DNA of 8,577 bases, taken from positions 1 to 8,577 of the forward strand of contig JAEWBD010000271.1 of the NCBI GenBank assembly GCA_023391315.1, in the 5' to 3' direction. Positions 1-5,418 of the stretch are shown here, piece after piece (the first letter of the stretch is position 1; each line of letters begins with the position of its first letter). The position numbers and the translations under genes were made by a program. The notes under the pieces were generated by a model. That model searched no databases and had not been told where the DNA came from. It worked only from the letters and a program-made list of their open reading frames with translations. The DNA is from Bacteroidota bacterium (GTDB lineage: Bacteria > Bacteroidota > Bacteroidia > Chitinophagales > Chitinophagaceae).

Positions 1-547
1 TTTCAATGCAATGACAACCCAGGTCAAGAATACAGCCGCCGCCTGCCAGTTCAATATTCCAGAACCAGTCGCTGTGCGGGCCGGGATGCGTTTCCCTCGA
101 TTTGGCCCATAGTATTCTTCCCAAAGCGCCATTTTTTACACTGTCATGCGCTTTTAAAAATTTGGGTGTATATACGAGATCTTCCAGGTACCCATTAAAA
201 ATGCCGGCTTCTTCTACTGCTTTCAGCATGCGTAATGCTTCGGCGCCATTGCGGCCCAAAGGTTTTGTGGTAACAACAGGTTTTTTATGTTTGCAGCAAA
301 GCATAACAGCATCTTCATGCACATTGTTTGGCAGGGCTATGCAAACCACATCTACGTCAGGATGCGCAATGGCTTCCTCCATGTTTGATGTATAATGTTC
401 GCAGTGATAATCTTCTGCAAACTTTTTGGCGTTTACTTCTTTGCGGGCATAGATGCTTATAATCTTATCTTTACTTCGCTGACCCTGTATGGAATCAGCA
501 TAAAAGCGGCCTATAAAACCTGAACCGAGCATAGCAATTCTTAGCAT
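1..547 (-). CDS. Gfo/Idh/MocA family oxidoreductase, N-terminal part (runs off left edge)
   Basis: Cytoplasmic NAD(P)-dependent dehydrogenase, probably acting on a sugar, inositol or related polyol; the substrate cannot be told. The visible 182 residues start MLRIAMLGSGFIGRFYA. The Rossmann glycine motif GSGFIG is at 8-13, ALPNNVHED at 71-79, and the family's catalytic lysine motif appears as TTKPLG (93-98, K95), with threonine where many members have the glutamate of EKP. The second domain holds GYLED (119-123) and DLGCHCIE (175-182), the D-xxx-H pair (D175, H179) expected at the active site. Family members are usually 330-400 residues, so about half is missing, cut only by the window edge. 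No frame break is seen. The ATG at 547 is chosen because the Rossmann strand begins at once. It is transcribed leftwards, away from everything else here. Confidence 0.93.
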   Translation of the reverse strand, partial: MLRIAMLGSGFIGRFYADSIQGQRSKDKIISIYARKEVNAKKFAEDYHCEHYTSNMEEAIAHPDVDVVCIALPNNVHEDAVMLCCKHKKPVVTTKPLGRNGAEALRMLKAVEEAGIFNGYLEDLVYTPKFLKAHDSVKNGALGRILWAKSRETHPGPHSDWFWNIELAGGGCILDLGCHCIE

Positions 548-604
548 AAAAATTGGTTTTAATTGATGATAAAGCAATTTCGTTTAATAATGTTTATATC
601 CTTT

Positions 605-612
605 CAAAAATA
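605..612 (-). promoter_or_regulatory. Possible -7 promoter element for the oxidoreductase
   Basis: Reading leftwards the sequence is TATTTTTG, a full match to the Bacteroidota -7 consensus TAnnTTTG, about 58 bases ahead of the ATG at 547. No TTTG -33 element lies at the expected 19-21 base spacing, so the call rests on one box in AT-rich DNA and is weak. Confidence 0.28.
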
Positions 613-679
613 TGTTTATAAGTGATGAAATTACCTGCTTTTAGGGTATAAAACACGTGCGTAAAAGAAAGAAAAAAAA

Positions 680-712
680 TTTGGAATTGGCTTTTTTTCG
701 ATAGTATATTTA
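680..712 (+). promoter_or_regulatory. Possible Bacteroidota-type promoter for a rightward transcript
   Basis: TTTG at 680-683 is followed after 21 bases by TATATTTA at 705-712, which matches TAnnTTTG at 7 of 8 positions. A transcript would begin near 717-720. No gene with homology follows for over 400 bases, but a strong terminator in the same direction lies at 948-988, so the pair may bound a non-coding RNA. The region is AT-rich, so a chance match is possible. Confidence 0.38.
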
Positions 713-805
713 CATAACAAGATTGAATTTAATGCGGTTGCTTGGTACTGACCAGCATTTCGGTGGTGGTTGCAGCAAGACAGCGGCAAAGAGTAAAATC
801 TTAGA

Positions 806-875
806 TTGGAAGGCGAAGACTGGAAGTTGAATGGTGAAAGGCTTAGGCTGGAAGCCATGAAACGGAAAGTAAGAG
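806..875 (+). repeat. Degenerate 14-bp tandem repeat, five units
   Basis: Units begin at 806, 820, 834, 848 and 862. Each carries a core close to CTGGAAG at the same phase: TTGGAAG, CTGGAAG, GTGAAAG, CTGGAAG and ACGGAAA. The remaining seven bases of each unit are variable but mostly purine. The strict 14-base phasing over 70 bases is seen directly; its role is unknown. Confidence 0.55.
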
Positions 876-947
876 CCTGAAAATCAAAAAACGGCAGTGG
901 ACTCCGGTTCAAAGCCAAAAACTAAACAAGACTTAACGGTTTTGTTT

Positions 948-990
948 AAAAAGCAACAGGGTTAGTAAGTTAATTTCTGTTGCTTTTTTT
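948..990 (+). terminator. Strong rho-independent terminator
   Basis: AAAAAGCAACAG (948-959) pairs perfectly with CTGTTGCTTTTT (977-988) around a 17-base loop, and the T-run continues to 990 and beyond. The T-run is on the + strand side, so it ends a rightward transcript. No protein gene lies upstream on that strand, which is the main reason to suspect a non-coding RNA at 718-990. Confidence 0.72.
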
Positions 991-1091
991 TATTTTATAC
1001 AATACCCAAACCTGCCTATCTTAAACAAACTCCCTTTTTAGAATTTAACTGCAGTTGTATTTAATGCCTGTATCGTTTTATTTATCTCAAC

Positions 1092-1111
1092 CTGTTATAA
1101 CCAGATAACAG
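1092..1111. promoter_or_regulatory. Inverted repeat upstream of the CHRD gene, possible operator
   Basis: CTGTTAT (1092-1098) and ATAACAG (1105-1111) are perfect 7-base arms around AACCAG. A second small dyad, GGCAA (1131-1135) and TTGCC (1140-1144), follows, and CACATTTG at 1124-1131 is a 7 of 8 match to the -7 promoter consensus. The placement 67-86 bases before the ATG at 1178 suits a regulator site. No regulator is identified and chance is not excluded. Confidence 0.3.
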
Positions 1112-1177
1112 AATTTTGATGCACACATTTGGCAACCATTTGCCTTGAATTTTAGTTTTACTATAAAAGTAATTTTT

Positions 1178-1645
1178 ATGAAACTAAAATTTAGAAAGAG
1201 TCAGCCTGTTTTTACAATCATTGTCGCAACAATAATTTGTTTTTGCGCATGCAGTAAAGACCATGATAACCCTGATAATAATTCTATTAAATTCAGCACT
1301 TCGCTTGATCAATCGCAGGAAACACCGCCAACCGGAGAAGCCGGCACAGGCAGCTGCACGGCTACTTATGATAAAAACACAAATGAATTAAAGTACACAC
1401 TTACATGGTCTGGTTTAACAGGGGCACCCACTGCTATGCATTTTCACAAAGCTGACATTGGCGAACCGGGCGATGTTGAAATACCTATCACTGGTTTTGC
1501 AGCCTCAACAAGCGGAACGCTTGAAGCCAGCGCTATAGTTGACGAAGATGAAGAAGAAGACCTGCTTGAAAATAAGTTCTATGTAAACATACATACAGCG
1601 GCTCACACTGGTGGAGAAATACGTGGCCAGATGATAAAGCAGTAA
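1178..1645 (+). CDS. CHRD-domain lipoprotein
   Basis: Predicted exported lipoprotein of 155 residues. It begins MKLKFRKSQPVF, a basic n-region followed by a hydrophobic stretch ending in FCAC, so the mature protein should start at the lipidated cysteine at residue 25. A short polar linker leads to a CHRD (chordin-type) domain over most of the rest: SLDQSQETPP, a MHFHKADIG strand with the conserved histidines, and the C-terminal block YVNIHT...GGEIRGQ. The molecular role of bacterial CHRD domains is not settled. An acidic run, DEDEEEDLL, sits just before the last block. An in-frame TTG at 1145 would add 11 residues ahead of the signal peptide; the ATG at 1178 gives a normal lipoprotein signal and is preferred. 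It stands alone, followed by a hairpin terminator. Confidence 0.88.
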   Translation: MKLKFRKSQPVFTIIVATIICFCACSKDHDNPDNNSIKFSTSLDQSQETPPTGEAGTGSCTATYDKNTNELKYTLTWSGLTGAPTAMHFHKADIGEPGDVEIPITGFAASTSGTLEASAIVDEDEEEDLLENKFYVNIHTAAHTGGEIRGQMIKQ

Positions 1646-1668
1646 AAGGGTGGGCTGTTCGTTTCAGA

Positions 1669-1696
1669 AAAACCAGCGCTTTCTTGCGTTGGTTTT
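1669..1696. terminator. Two-way terminator between convergent genes
   Basis: AAAACCAGCGC (1669-1679) pairs with GCGTTGGTTTT (1686-1696) around a six-base loop, 11 pairs including one G-U. T-rich sequence follows on the + side, and the A-rich left foot at 1668-1671 gives a U-run on the - side. It therefore fits the CHRD gene ending at 1645 and the acyltransferase ending at 1703. Confidence 0.7.
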
Positions 1697-1702
1697 ATTG
1701 TT

Positions 1703-2815
1703 TTAAATAATTTTTTTTGATAATAACCGGCTGCGAAGTTTTAGAAAGGGTTTTTCAATTATTTCATTCAATAATAAGGCAATCATTAAAACAATAGCTG
1801 CACAAAGTATAAACATGAAATTGCTTTCAGCTTTTATGTCAAGCTTTATCAATTGCGGTTGTGCCACATGCACTGCCATTTTATGAATGAGATATATACC
1901 ATAAGATAATGTTGCAATTTTCGAAGTTATTTTAGATTCAAATTTATACAGAAAACTTTGCGGGCTTAAAGCGCTAAGAACAATAAAACCATAGCCAATA
2001 TCTGTAAGCGGCAACCCAAATACAGATGAACTAAAACTTATTTGGTTGCTGCATATATAATGGCTAACTGCAAAAATGATAACACCGGTTAGGAGTAAGA
2101 TTTTTTCATGCACCAGGATTTTCTTGCTAAGAGCTGGCCTGAATTGTAATAAGGCTGCAATGCTAACACCAACGAGCAAACCATCAAGCCTGCTCCAGGT
2201 GGGAAAATAAATCCATTTATACCAGGTTAGCCAATCATTATCCGATTCCAGGTTTGAATGCAACACAATTCTTACGGCCAGTCCGCTAATAAATAAAACC
2301 GCCAAAAGCCAGTAAGCTTTTTTAAAAAGTTTAAGCTTCATCAACCCCAATAATATAAACGGCAGCAATAAATAAAACTGCTCTTCAATACACAAACTCC
2401 AGCTATGCGAAAATGTGCCCTGTTTGGCAATATCAAGATTAATGTTTTGTGTAAAGGTTAAATACTTCCAGAGAGGGGCCGGCGATTCGCGTTCCCGTAA
2501 AAAAGGAAATAGGAAATATAAGGCAACCGTAACAAGATAAATGGGGATGATCCTGAAAAAACGCTTAATGAAAAAATCCCTCAGTGAAATGGTTTTGTAT
2601 GTAGCAATTGATTTGAAGAGTTGCGCAGCAATTAGATATCCGCTCAATACAAAAAATAAATCAACGCCGCTCCATCCAAACCTGGTTAGTGTATTTGTCC
2701 ATTCCGGATGCGGAAAAAACCTCCCGTAATGATAAAGAAAAACGTAGGTAATTGCAAAAGCACGCAAATGATCGAGGCCATGCAGTTTATGCGATAATCC
2801 GCCATCTGTATTCAT
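1703..2815 (-). CDS. Acyltransferase 3 family membrane protein (OafA/YrhL type)
   Basis: Integral inner-membrane O-acyltransferase of 370 residues, a usual length for the family. Such proteins move acetyl or other acyl groups onto sugars of surface polysaccharides, lipids or antibiotics; the acceptor cannot be told here. The N-terminus has LDHLRAFAITYVFLYH with the conserved R-x10-H pair (R18, H29). VDLFFVLSGYLI (51-62) and HSWSLCIEEQFYLLLP (137-152) are further signature blocks. About ten hydrophobic segments run to the C-terminus, which ends in basic residues. There is no extra SGNH domain. It is the last gene of a leftward group, 51 bases after the ABM-like gene, and ends at the shared terminator near 1669-1696. 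Polysaccharide glycosyltransferases are absent nearby, so the substrate is left open. Confidence 0.92.
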   Translation of the reverse strand: MNTDGGLSHKLHGLDHLRAFAITYVFLYHYGRFFPHPEWTNTLTRFGWSGVDLFFVLSGYLIAAQLFKSIATYKTISLRDFFIKRFFRIIPIYLVTVALYFLFPFLRERESPAPLWKYLTFTQNINLDIAKQGTFSHSWSLCIEEQFYLLLPFILLGLMKLKLFKKAYWLLAVLFISGLAVRIVLHSNLESDNDWLTWYKWIYFPTWSRLDGLLVGVSIAALLQFRPALSKKILVHEKILLLTGVIIFAVSHYICSNQISFSSSVFGLPLTDIGYGFIVLSALSPQSFLYKFESKITSKIATLSYGIYLIHKMAVHVAQPQLIKLDIKAESNFMFILCAAIVLMIALLLNEIIEKPFLKLRSRLLSKKII

Positions 2816-2866
2816 ACACGTATAATCCGCTAAGCAGCAATTCCAATTCTGTTAATAAATCCTGTT

Positions 2867-3175
2867 TCATCTTATCTCACCAAAACATTCATAGTGCTGC
2901 ACTGTGGGTTCAAGCTCCAGCAAATATTTTTTATCTTCTTTATAATATTTTGCCTTTTCATAATCCTTCCCGGCAAAGGCGCGAATACTTTCAATATTCA
3001 CCCACCACGAAACTGTCCATATATGCGTAATATCGCCATCCTGTTTTTGCCAAACCTGTGCATTCAGGTTTCCAGGTGTAGCACGATAATCTTTAACGCC
3101 GGTTTGCATTATATAATTCATATACGCTTCCGCATTTTCCGTTGATGTTTTCCCATGCCATAAACGAACTATCAT
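2867..3175 (-). CDS. ABM-like dimeric alpha/beta-barrel protein
   Basis: Small soluble protein of 102 residues resembling the antibiotic biosynthesis monooxygenase (ABM) fold. Visible features are an N-terminal strand MIVRLWHGKTS, a helix TENAEAYMNYIMQTGV, a central strand pair THIWTVSWWVNIESI, and the C-terminal pattern AKYYKEDKKYLLELEPTVQH, which is common in ABM proteins of this size. The fold usually forms dimers; activity ranges from quinol oxygenation and haem breakdown to none known, so no reaction is assigned. An upstream ATG at 3226 would add 17 polar residues that do not fit the fold; the ATG at 3175 begins directly with the first strand and is preferred. It lies 68 bases after the transporter gene and 51 before the acyltransferase, so co-transcription is likely though no shared function is evident. 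Confidence 0.8.
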   Translation of the reverse strand: MIVRLWHGKTSTENAEAYMNYIMQTGVKDYRATPGNLNAQVWQKQDGDITHIWTVSWWVNIESIRAFAGKDYEKAKYYKEDKKYLLELEPTVQHYECFGEIR

Positions 3176-3243
3176 AACAGATGGATTTTTATTTTTTGGC
3201 TGCAAGTTACATGCTTCACGCTGCAAGGACGGCTTACCCCTTG

Positions 3244-4452
3244 CTAATAGCCGGCAGCTTTCTCAGCATCTTTCTTCTCCCTGAAGAACAACAGGAAATA
3301 AATTAAAACGCCAATGGCGATGTAGGCAGGTACATACCAAATCTTTGTCCAGTCGTGATGTTCCGGGCTTATAATGTGCTTGTCCACTATAACGCCGGAA
3401 AACCATGTGCCTATAAACATACCCACGCCATAAGTTGCAAACGTAAACAAACCCTGGGCTGCATTTTTAATTTTTTCACCTGCCTTTTTTTCTGTGTACA
3501 TATAACCTGTTACGAAAAAGAAGTCATAACACACGCCGTGTAAAATTATGCCGGCATACAACATCCATTCATTAGCACCCACATTTCCATAGGCAAAACA
3601 AATGTAGCGCAGTATCCAGGCGGTCATGCCCAGCAACAGCATTTTCTTTACGCCAATACTGTTAAACAAAAATGGTATGGCAAGAATGAATACTCCTTCT
3701 GAAACCTGTCCCAGGATCATTTTGCCGGCAGCATTATTCATGCCCACTTCATTTAAAAACGGATTAGCAAAACCATAATAAAATGAAAGCGGTATGCATA
3801 CAAGAATGGCTGCAACAAAGAAGATGGTGTAGGAAGTATTTTTAAACAATACAAATGCCTGTGTGCCCAATGCAGATGAAGCGCTTGCATCGGCGCTTTT
3901 TCCCTTGGGCGGGGTGTCGGGTAAAACAAAACTGAATAAGCCAAGCAGCACAGATACACCGGCTGCCATATAAAATGTACTAGCCGTTTTTTCAATGCCA
4001 AGGTAACCTATTAATAAGCCGGCAACAATCCAGCCGAGCGTTCCGAACACACGAATCCATGGAAACTGTTTGCCGGGGTCTGTCATTTGATGAAAAGCCA
4101 CGCTGTTGCTCAATGCAATGGTTGGCATATATAACAAGGAATACAGCAATATGATCCAGTAAAAGGCCGTGTTATCTGTAACTTTTGTTGCGAATAGTAA
4201 TAATGCGCCACCTATAATATGAAATACACCCATTATTTTTTGAGCAGCGAAATAGCGATCTGCAATCATACCGATAAAGAAAGGAGAGATCATGGTGGCA
4301 ATAGCCAAAGCGCTGAAGGCTGCGCCAATCTGCAAACCTGTTGAATGTAAATTTTCACCCATGTATGTGCCCATGGTTACATACCATGCACCCCAAACAA
4401 AGTATTCCAGGAACATCATTATAGCCAGCGATACACCGGTTTTTGCTTTCAT
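3244..4452 (-). CDS. MFS transporter, nucleoside:H+ symporter (NHS) family
   Basis: Twelve-helix inner-membrane permease of 402 residues, the normal size for the NHS branch (NupG/XapB-like) of the major facilitator superfamily. The family takes up nucleosides with protons; in Bacteroidota the real substrate is often untested, so nucleoside is a family-level inference. Motifs: EYFVWGAWYVTMGTYM (16-31) in helix 1, IADRYFAAQKIMG (63-75) in the helix 2-3 loop, and FPWIRVFGTLGWIVAG (130-145) at helix 5, characteristic of this branch. A central loop around LPDTPPKG marks the change between halves. An in-frame ATG at 4554 would add a 34-residue hydrophilic leader rich in Cys and His that looks non-coding; the ATG at 4452 gives a standard start close to helix 1. 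It is the first gene of the leftward group. Confidence 0.9.
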   Translation of the reverse strand: MKAKTGVSLAIMMFLEYFVWGAWYVTMGTYMGENLHSTGLQIGAAFSALAIATMISPFFIGMIADRYFAAQKIMGVFHIIGGALLLFATKVTDNTAFYWIILLYSLLYMPTIALSNSVAFHQMTDPGKQFPWIRVFGTLGWIVAGLLIGYLGIEKTASTFYMAAGVSVLLGLFSFVLPDTPPKGKSADASASSALGTQAFVLFKNTSYTIFFVAAILVCIPLSFYYGFANPFLNEVGMNNAAGKMILGQVSEGVFILAIPFLFNSIGVKKMLLLGMTAWILRYICFAYGNVGANEWMLYAGIILHGVCYDFFFVTGYMYTEKKAGEKIKNAAQGLFTFATYGVGMFIGTWFSGVIVDKHIISPEHHDWTKIWYVPAYIAIGVLIYFLLFFREKKDAEKAAGY

Positions 4453-4737
4453 ATTATGTGCTGCATTTATTGAGTTGCAATATAAATGAAATGCATTTTC
4501 ATCCGTGCAAGTTTGTTTTTTTTCAATGGTCGCATGGAATCTCATTATGTGCATTCCTGTGTGAAAAAACTTATCATGCCCGGTTGTATCCTATGTTTTG
4601 TTTTGCCCATTTAATTCTACATCAAACGGAGTTTTAAAAGAAATAGCATGGATATAGAAATGGTATTTAGCTGTTTAAATATTTAAAGGATTATAAGGCT
4701 GGCAAAAAGTTTGTTGAATATAAGGTAAACACAAATT
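4453..4737. other. Spacer between divergent genes
   Basis: This 285-base AT-rich spacer separates the leftward transporter start from the rightward small protein and should hold both promoters. I see no full TTTG/TAnnTTTG pair for either direction. A perfect 10-base palindrome, AAATGCATTT, sits at 4489-4498, 37 bases ahead of the transporter ATG, and could be an operator, but such a short AT-rich palindrome can occur by chance. The short open frames here have no protein-like features. Confidence 0.4.
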
Positions 4738-4944
4738 ATGGCAGACGAAAAAAGAGAAAAGGTACAGCCTGATAATTCCAATAAGAATGCTGGCAGCAAA
4801 CCCGATCCTGAAACGTTAAACACAACCGATCCGCAGGAGCACATGGAGGGGCCTCTTTCTTCATTAATGCATAAAATAGAAGAAAAGGCAGAAGAAAATA
4901 ATCAAAAAGATAAAGAAGATCCGGAAATAAGAACAATTAAGTAA
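4738..4944 (+). CDS. Small hydrophilic protein of unknown function
   Basis: Protein of 68 residues that I do not recognise. It has no hydrophobic segment, signal peptide or cysteine, and is very rich in Glu, Asp, Lys, Asn, Gln and Pro. The first 40 residues (MADEKREKVQ...) look disordered; a short amphipathic helix, PLSSLMHKIEEKAEENNQ (39-56), follows, and the end is charged. It is probably cytosolic and flexible. Support for being real: an ATG start, a spacer of 285 bases to the divergent gene, and a perfect terminator beginning 17 bases after the stop. A reverse-strand frame over the same bases is an antisense shadow rich in Phe, Leu and Cys. No function is proposed. Confidence 0.66.
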   Translation: MADEKREKVQPDNSNKNAGSKPDPETLNTTDPQEHMEGPLSSLMHKIEEKAEENNQKDKEDPEIRTIK

Positions 4945-4960
4945 CGGCCTTTGATAAATG

Positions 4961-4999
4961 ATGCGGTTGAATAAATACACTTCAACCGCATTGTTTTTT
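4961..4999 (+). terminator. Rho-independent terminator after the small protein
   Basis: ATGCGGTTGAA (4961-4971) pairs perfectly with TTCAACCGCAT (4981-4991) around a nine-base loop, followed by TGTTTTTTA. The T-run is only on the + side, so it serves the gene ending at 4944 and supports that gene being expressed. Confidence 0.82.
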
Positions 5000-5032
5000 A
5001 CAATTTTGTTCAGTTGCCTTCCTAAAACATCA

Positions 5033-5089
5033 TAAAAAACCTCCTATGCAAGAGGCTTGAAGTGATCCGGACAGGATTCAAACCTGTGA
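5033..5089. repeat. Direct repeat copy A: tRNA-Arg 3' part plus terminator
   Basis: Bases 5049-5089 are identical over 41 bases to 5378-5418, and identity continues imperfectly, with one indel, through the terminator to 5033. The block covers the 3' acceptor strand, T-arm and downstream hairpin of tRNA-Arg. Copies are offset by 329 bases in the same orientation. A direct repeat made of a tRNA 3' end is what a tRNA-targeting integrative element leaves, though simple tandem duplication also fits. Confidence 0.85.
5038..5058 (-). terminator. Diverged terminator of the tRNA-like copy
   Basis: Read leftwards, AAGCCTCTT and AGGAGGTTT pair with two G-U wobbles around a four-base loop, then run into six T. 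It is the drifted twin of the terminator at 5366-5387; the stem still folds although its sequence has changed. Confidence 0.55.
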
Positions 5090-5137
5090 ACCCCCGATTG
5101 GAAATCGGGACACACTATTTAACTGAGCTAACCATTT
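5063..5137 (-). pseudogene. Decayed tRNA-like copy (anticodon arm reads TCC)
   Basis: The 3' half (T-arm ACAGG-TTTGAAT-CCTGT and CCGGATCA) is identical to the neighbouring tRNA-Arg, and the D-arm region TAGCTCAGTTAAATAG is close to it. The 5' acceptor strand AAATGGT no longer pairs with CCGGATC, and the D-stem GCTC/GTGT is broken. Remarkably, the anticodon arm is a perfect GC-rich stem, CCCGA/TCGGG, with loop TTTCCAA, which would read TCC (Gly). There is one extra base before this arm. No promoter lies just upstream and the tRNA-Arg terminator blocks read-through. I call it a pseudogene; a working tRNA-Gly is unlikely without an acceptor stem. Confidence 0.62.
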
Positions 5138-5158
5138 TTTTAATAAACAGCCTGCTTT

Positions 5159-5323
5159 TCATTTTCTTAATGTAAAGCTCTCTTTGCTTCGCGGTTTTAA
5201 TTCTGATAATACTTTTTTATAAACTAAAGTCCATTCCTGTTTTGGTAAATTTCTCTTTGCCGCAATTATGTTAGTCAGCCTTCTCTCAATATCAATTGTG
5301 GAACGATATAATATTTGTTGAGT
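5159..5323 (-). pseudogene. ORF remnant between the two tRNA copies
   Basis: Between an in-frame TAA (5326-5324) and a TGA (5161-5159) lie 54 codons with no ATG, GTG or TTG start. The translation is strikingly protein-like: DIERRLTNIIAAKRNLPKQE leading into WTLVYKKVLSELKPRSKES, a basic, helix-forming pattern ending in LRK. It looks like the C-terminal end of a lost gene, truncated at its 5' side. I do not recognise the family. Its place, between an intact tRNA and a duplicated tRNA end, would suit a leftover of an integrated element, but this is inference; a chance open frame remains possible. Confidence 0.35.
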
Positions 5324-5360
5324 TTAGCGCTAAAAAATATATAGCAATATGCAGGTATAA

Positions 5361-5418
5361 TAAAAAAGCCTCTTATACAAGAGGCTTGAAGTGATCCGGA
5401 CAGGATTCAAACCTGTGA
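5361..5418. repeat. Direct repeat copy B: tRNA-Arg 3' part plus terminator
   Basis: This is the presumed parent copy, because it lies within the intact tRNA-Arg and its terminator. Bases 5378-5418 match 5049-5089 exactly. The outer part, 5361-5377, differs from copy A by a few substitutions and one inserted base. Confidence 0.85.
5366..5387 (-). terminator. Terminator of tRNA-Arg
   Basis: Reading leftwards, AAGCCTCTT (5387-5379) pairs perfectly with AAGAGGCTT (5374-5366) around a four-base loop and is followed by six T (5367-5362 region). It begins five bases past the tRNA 3' end and ends the leftward tRNA transcript. Confidence 0.82.

Larger units (their letters stand above)
718..990 (+). 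ncRNA. Candidate non-coding RNA or leader (unrecognised family)
   Basis: The 630-base gap between the oxidoreductase and the CHRD lipoprotein holds no convincing protein gene, yet it has a possible promoter (680-712) and a strong + strand terminator (948-990) with nothing coding upstream of it. The roughly 270 bases between are less AT-rich than their flanks and contain five phased GGAAG-like units (806-875) and a small hairpin, GGCTT at 840-844 with AAGCC at 852-856. I could not match it to tmRNA, RNase P RNA, 6S or SRP RNA motifs. It could be a stand-alone small RNA, an attenuating leader for the gene at 1178, a dispersed intergenic repeat, or the carrier of a 32-codon ORF (732-830). The family is unknown and the boundaries are inferred. 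Confidence 0.35.

Noticed and set aside
102..395. 97-codon open frame on the + strand at the left edge
   Set aside because: It is antisense to the clearly homologous oxidoreductase and has no protein-like features.
631..918. 95-codon open frame on the - strand in the long spacer
   Set aside because: The translation is rich in Ser, Phe, Leu and Pro with no domain or signal features. It is simply the complement of the purine-rich repeat tract and crosses the possible promoter, so I treat it as chance.
718..990. tmRNA, RNase P RNA, 6S or CsrB-type RNA
   Set aside because: No tmRNA tRNA-like ends, no RNase P core motifs and no single long 6S-type hairpin are visible. The GGA motifs recall CsrB, but CsrA is not expected in this phylum.
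3753..4001. 82-codon - strand frame inside the transporter gene
   Set aside because: It is an out-of-frame shadow of the MFS gene on the same strand, with no independent support.
5063..5137. Functional tRNA-Gly(TCC), or tRNA-Ser(GGA) on the opposite strand
   Set aside because: The near-palindromic anticodon hairpin reads TCC on - and GGA on +, but there is no acceptor pairing on either strand, no long variable arm for Ser, and the T-arm and 3' end are those of the neighbouring tRNA-Arg.
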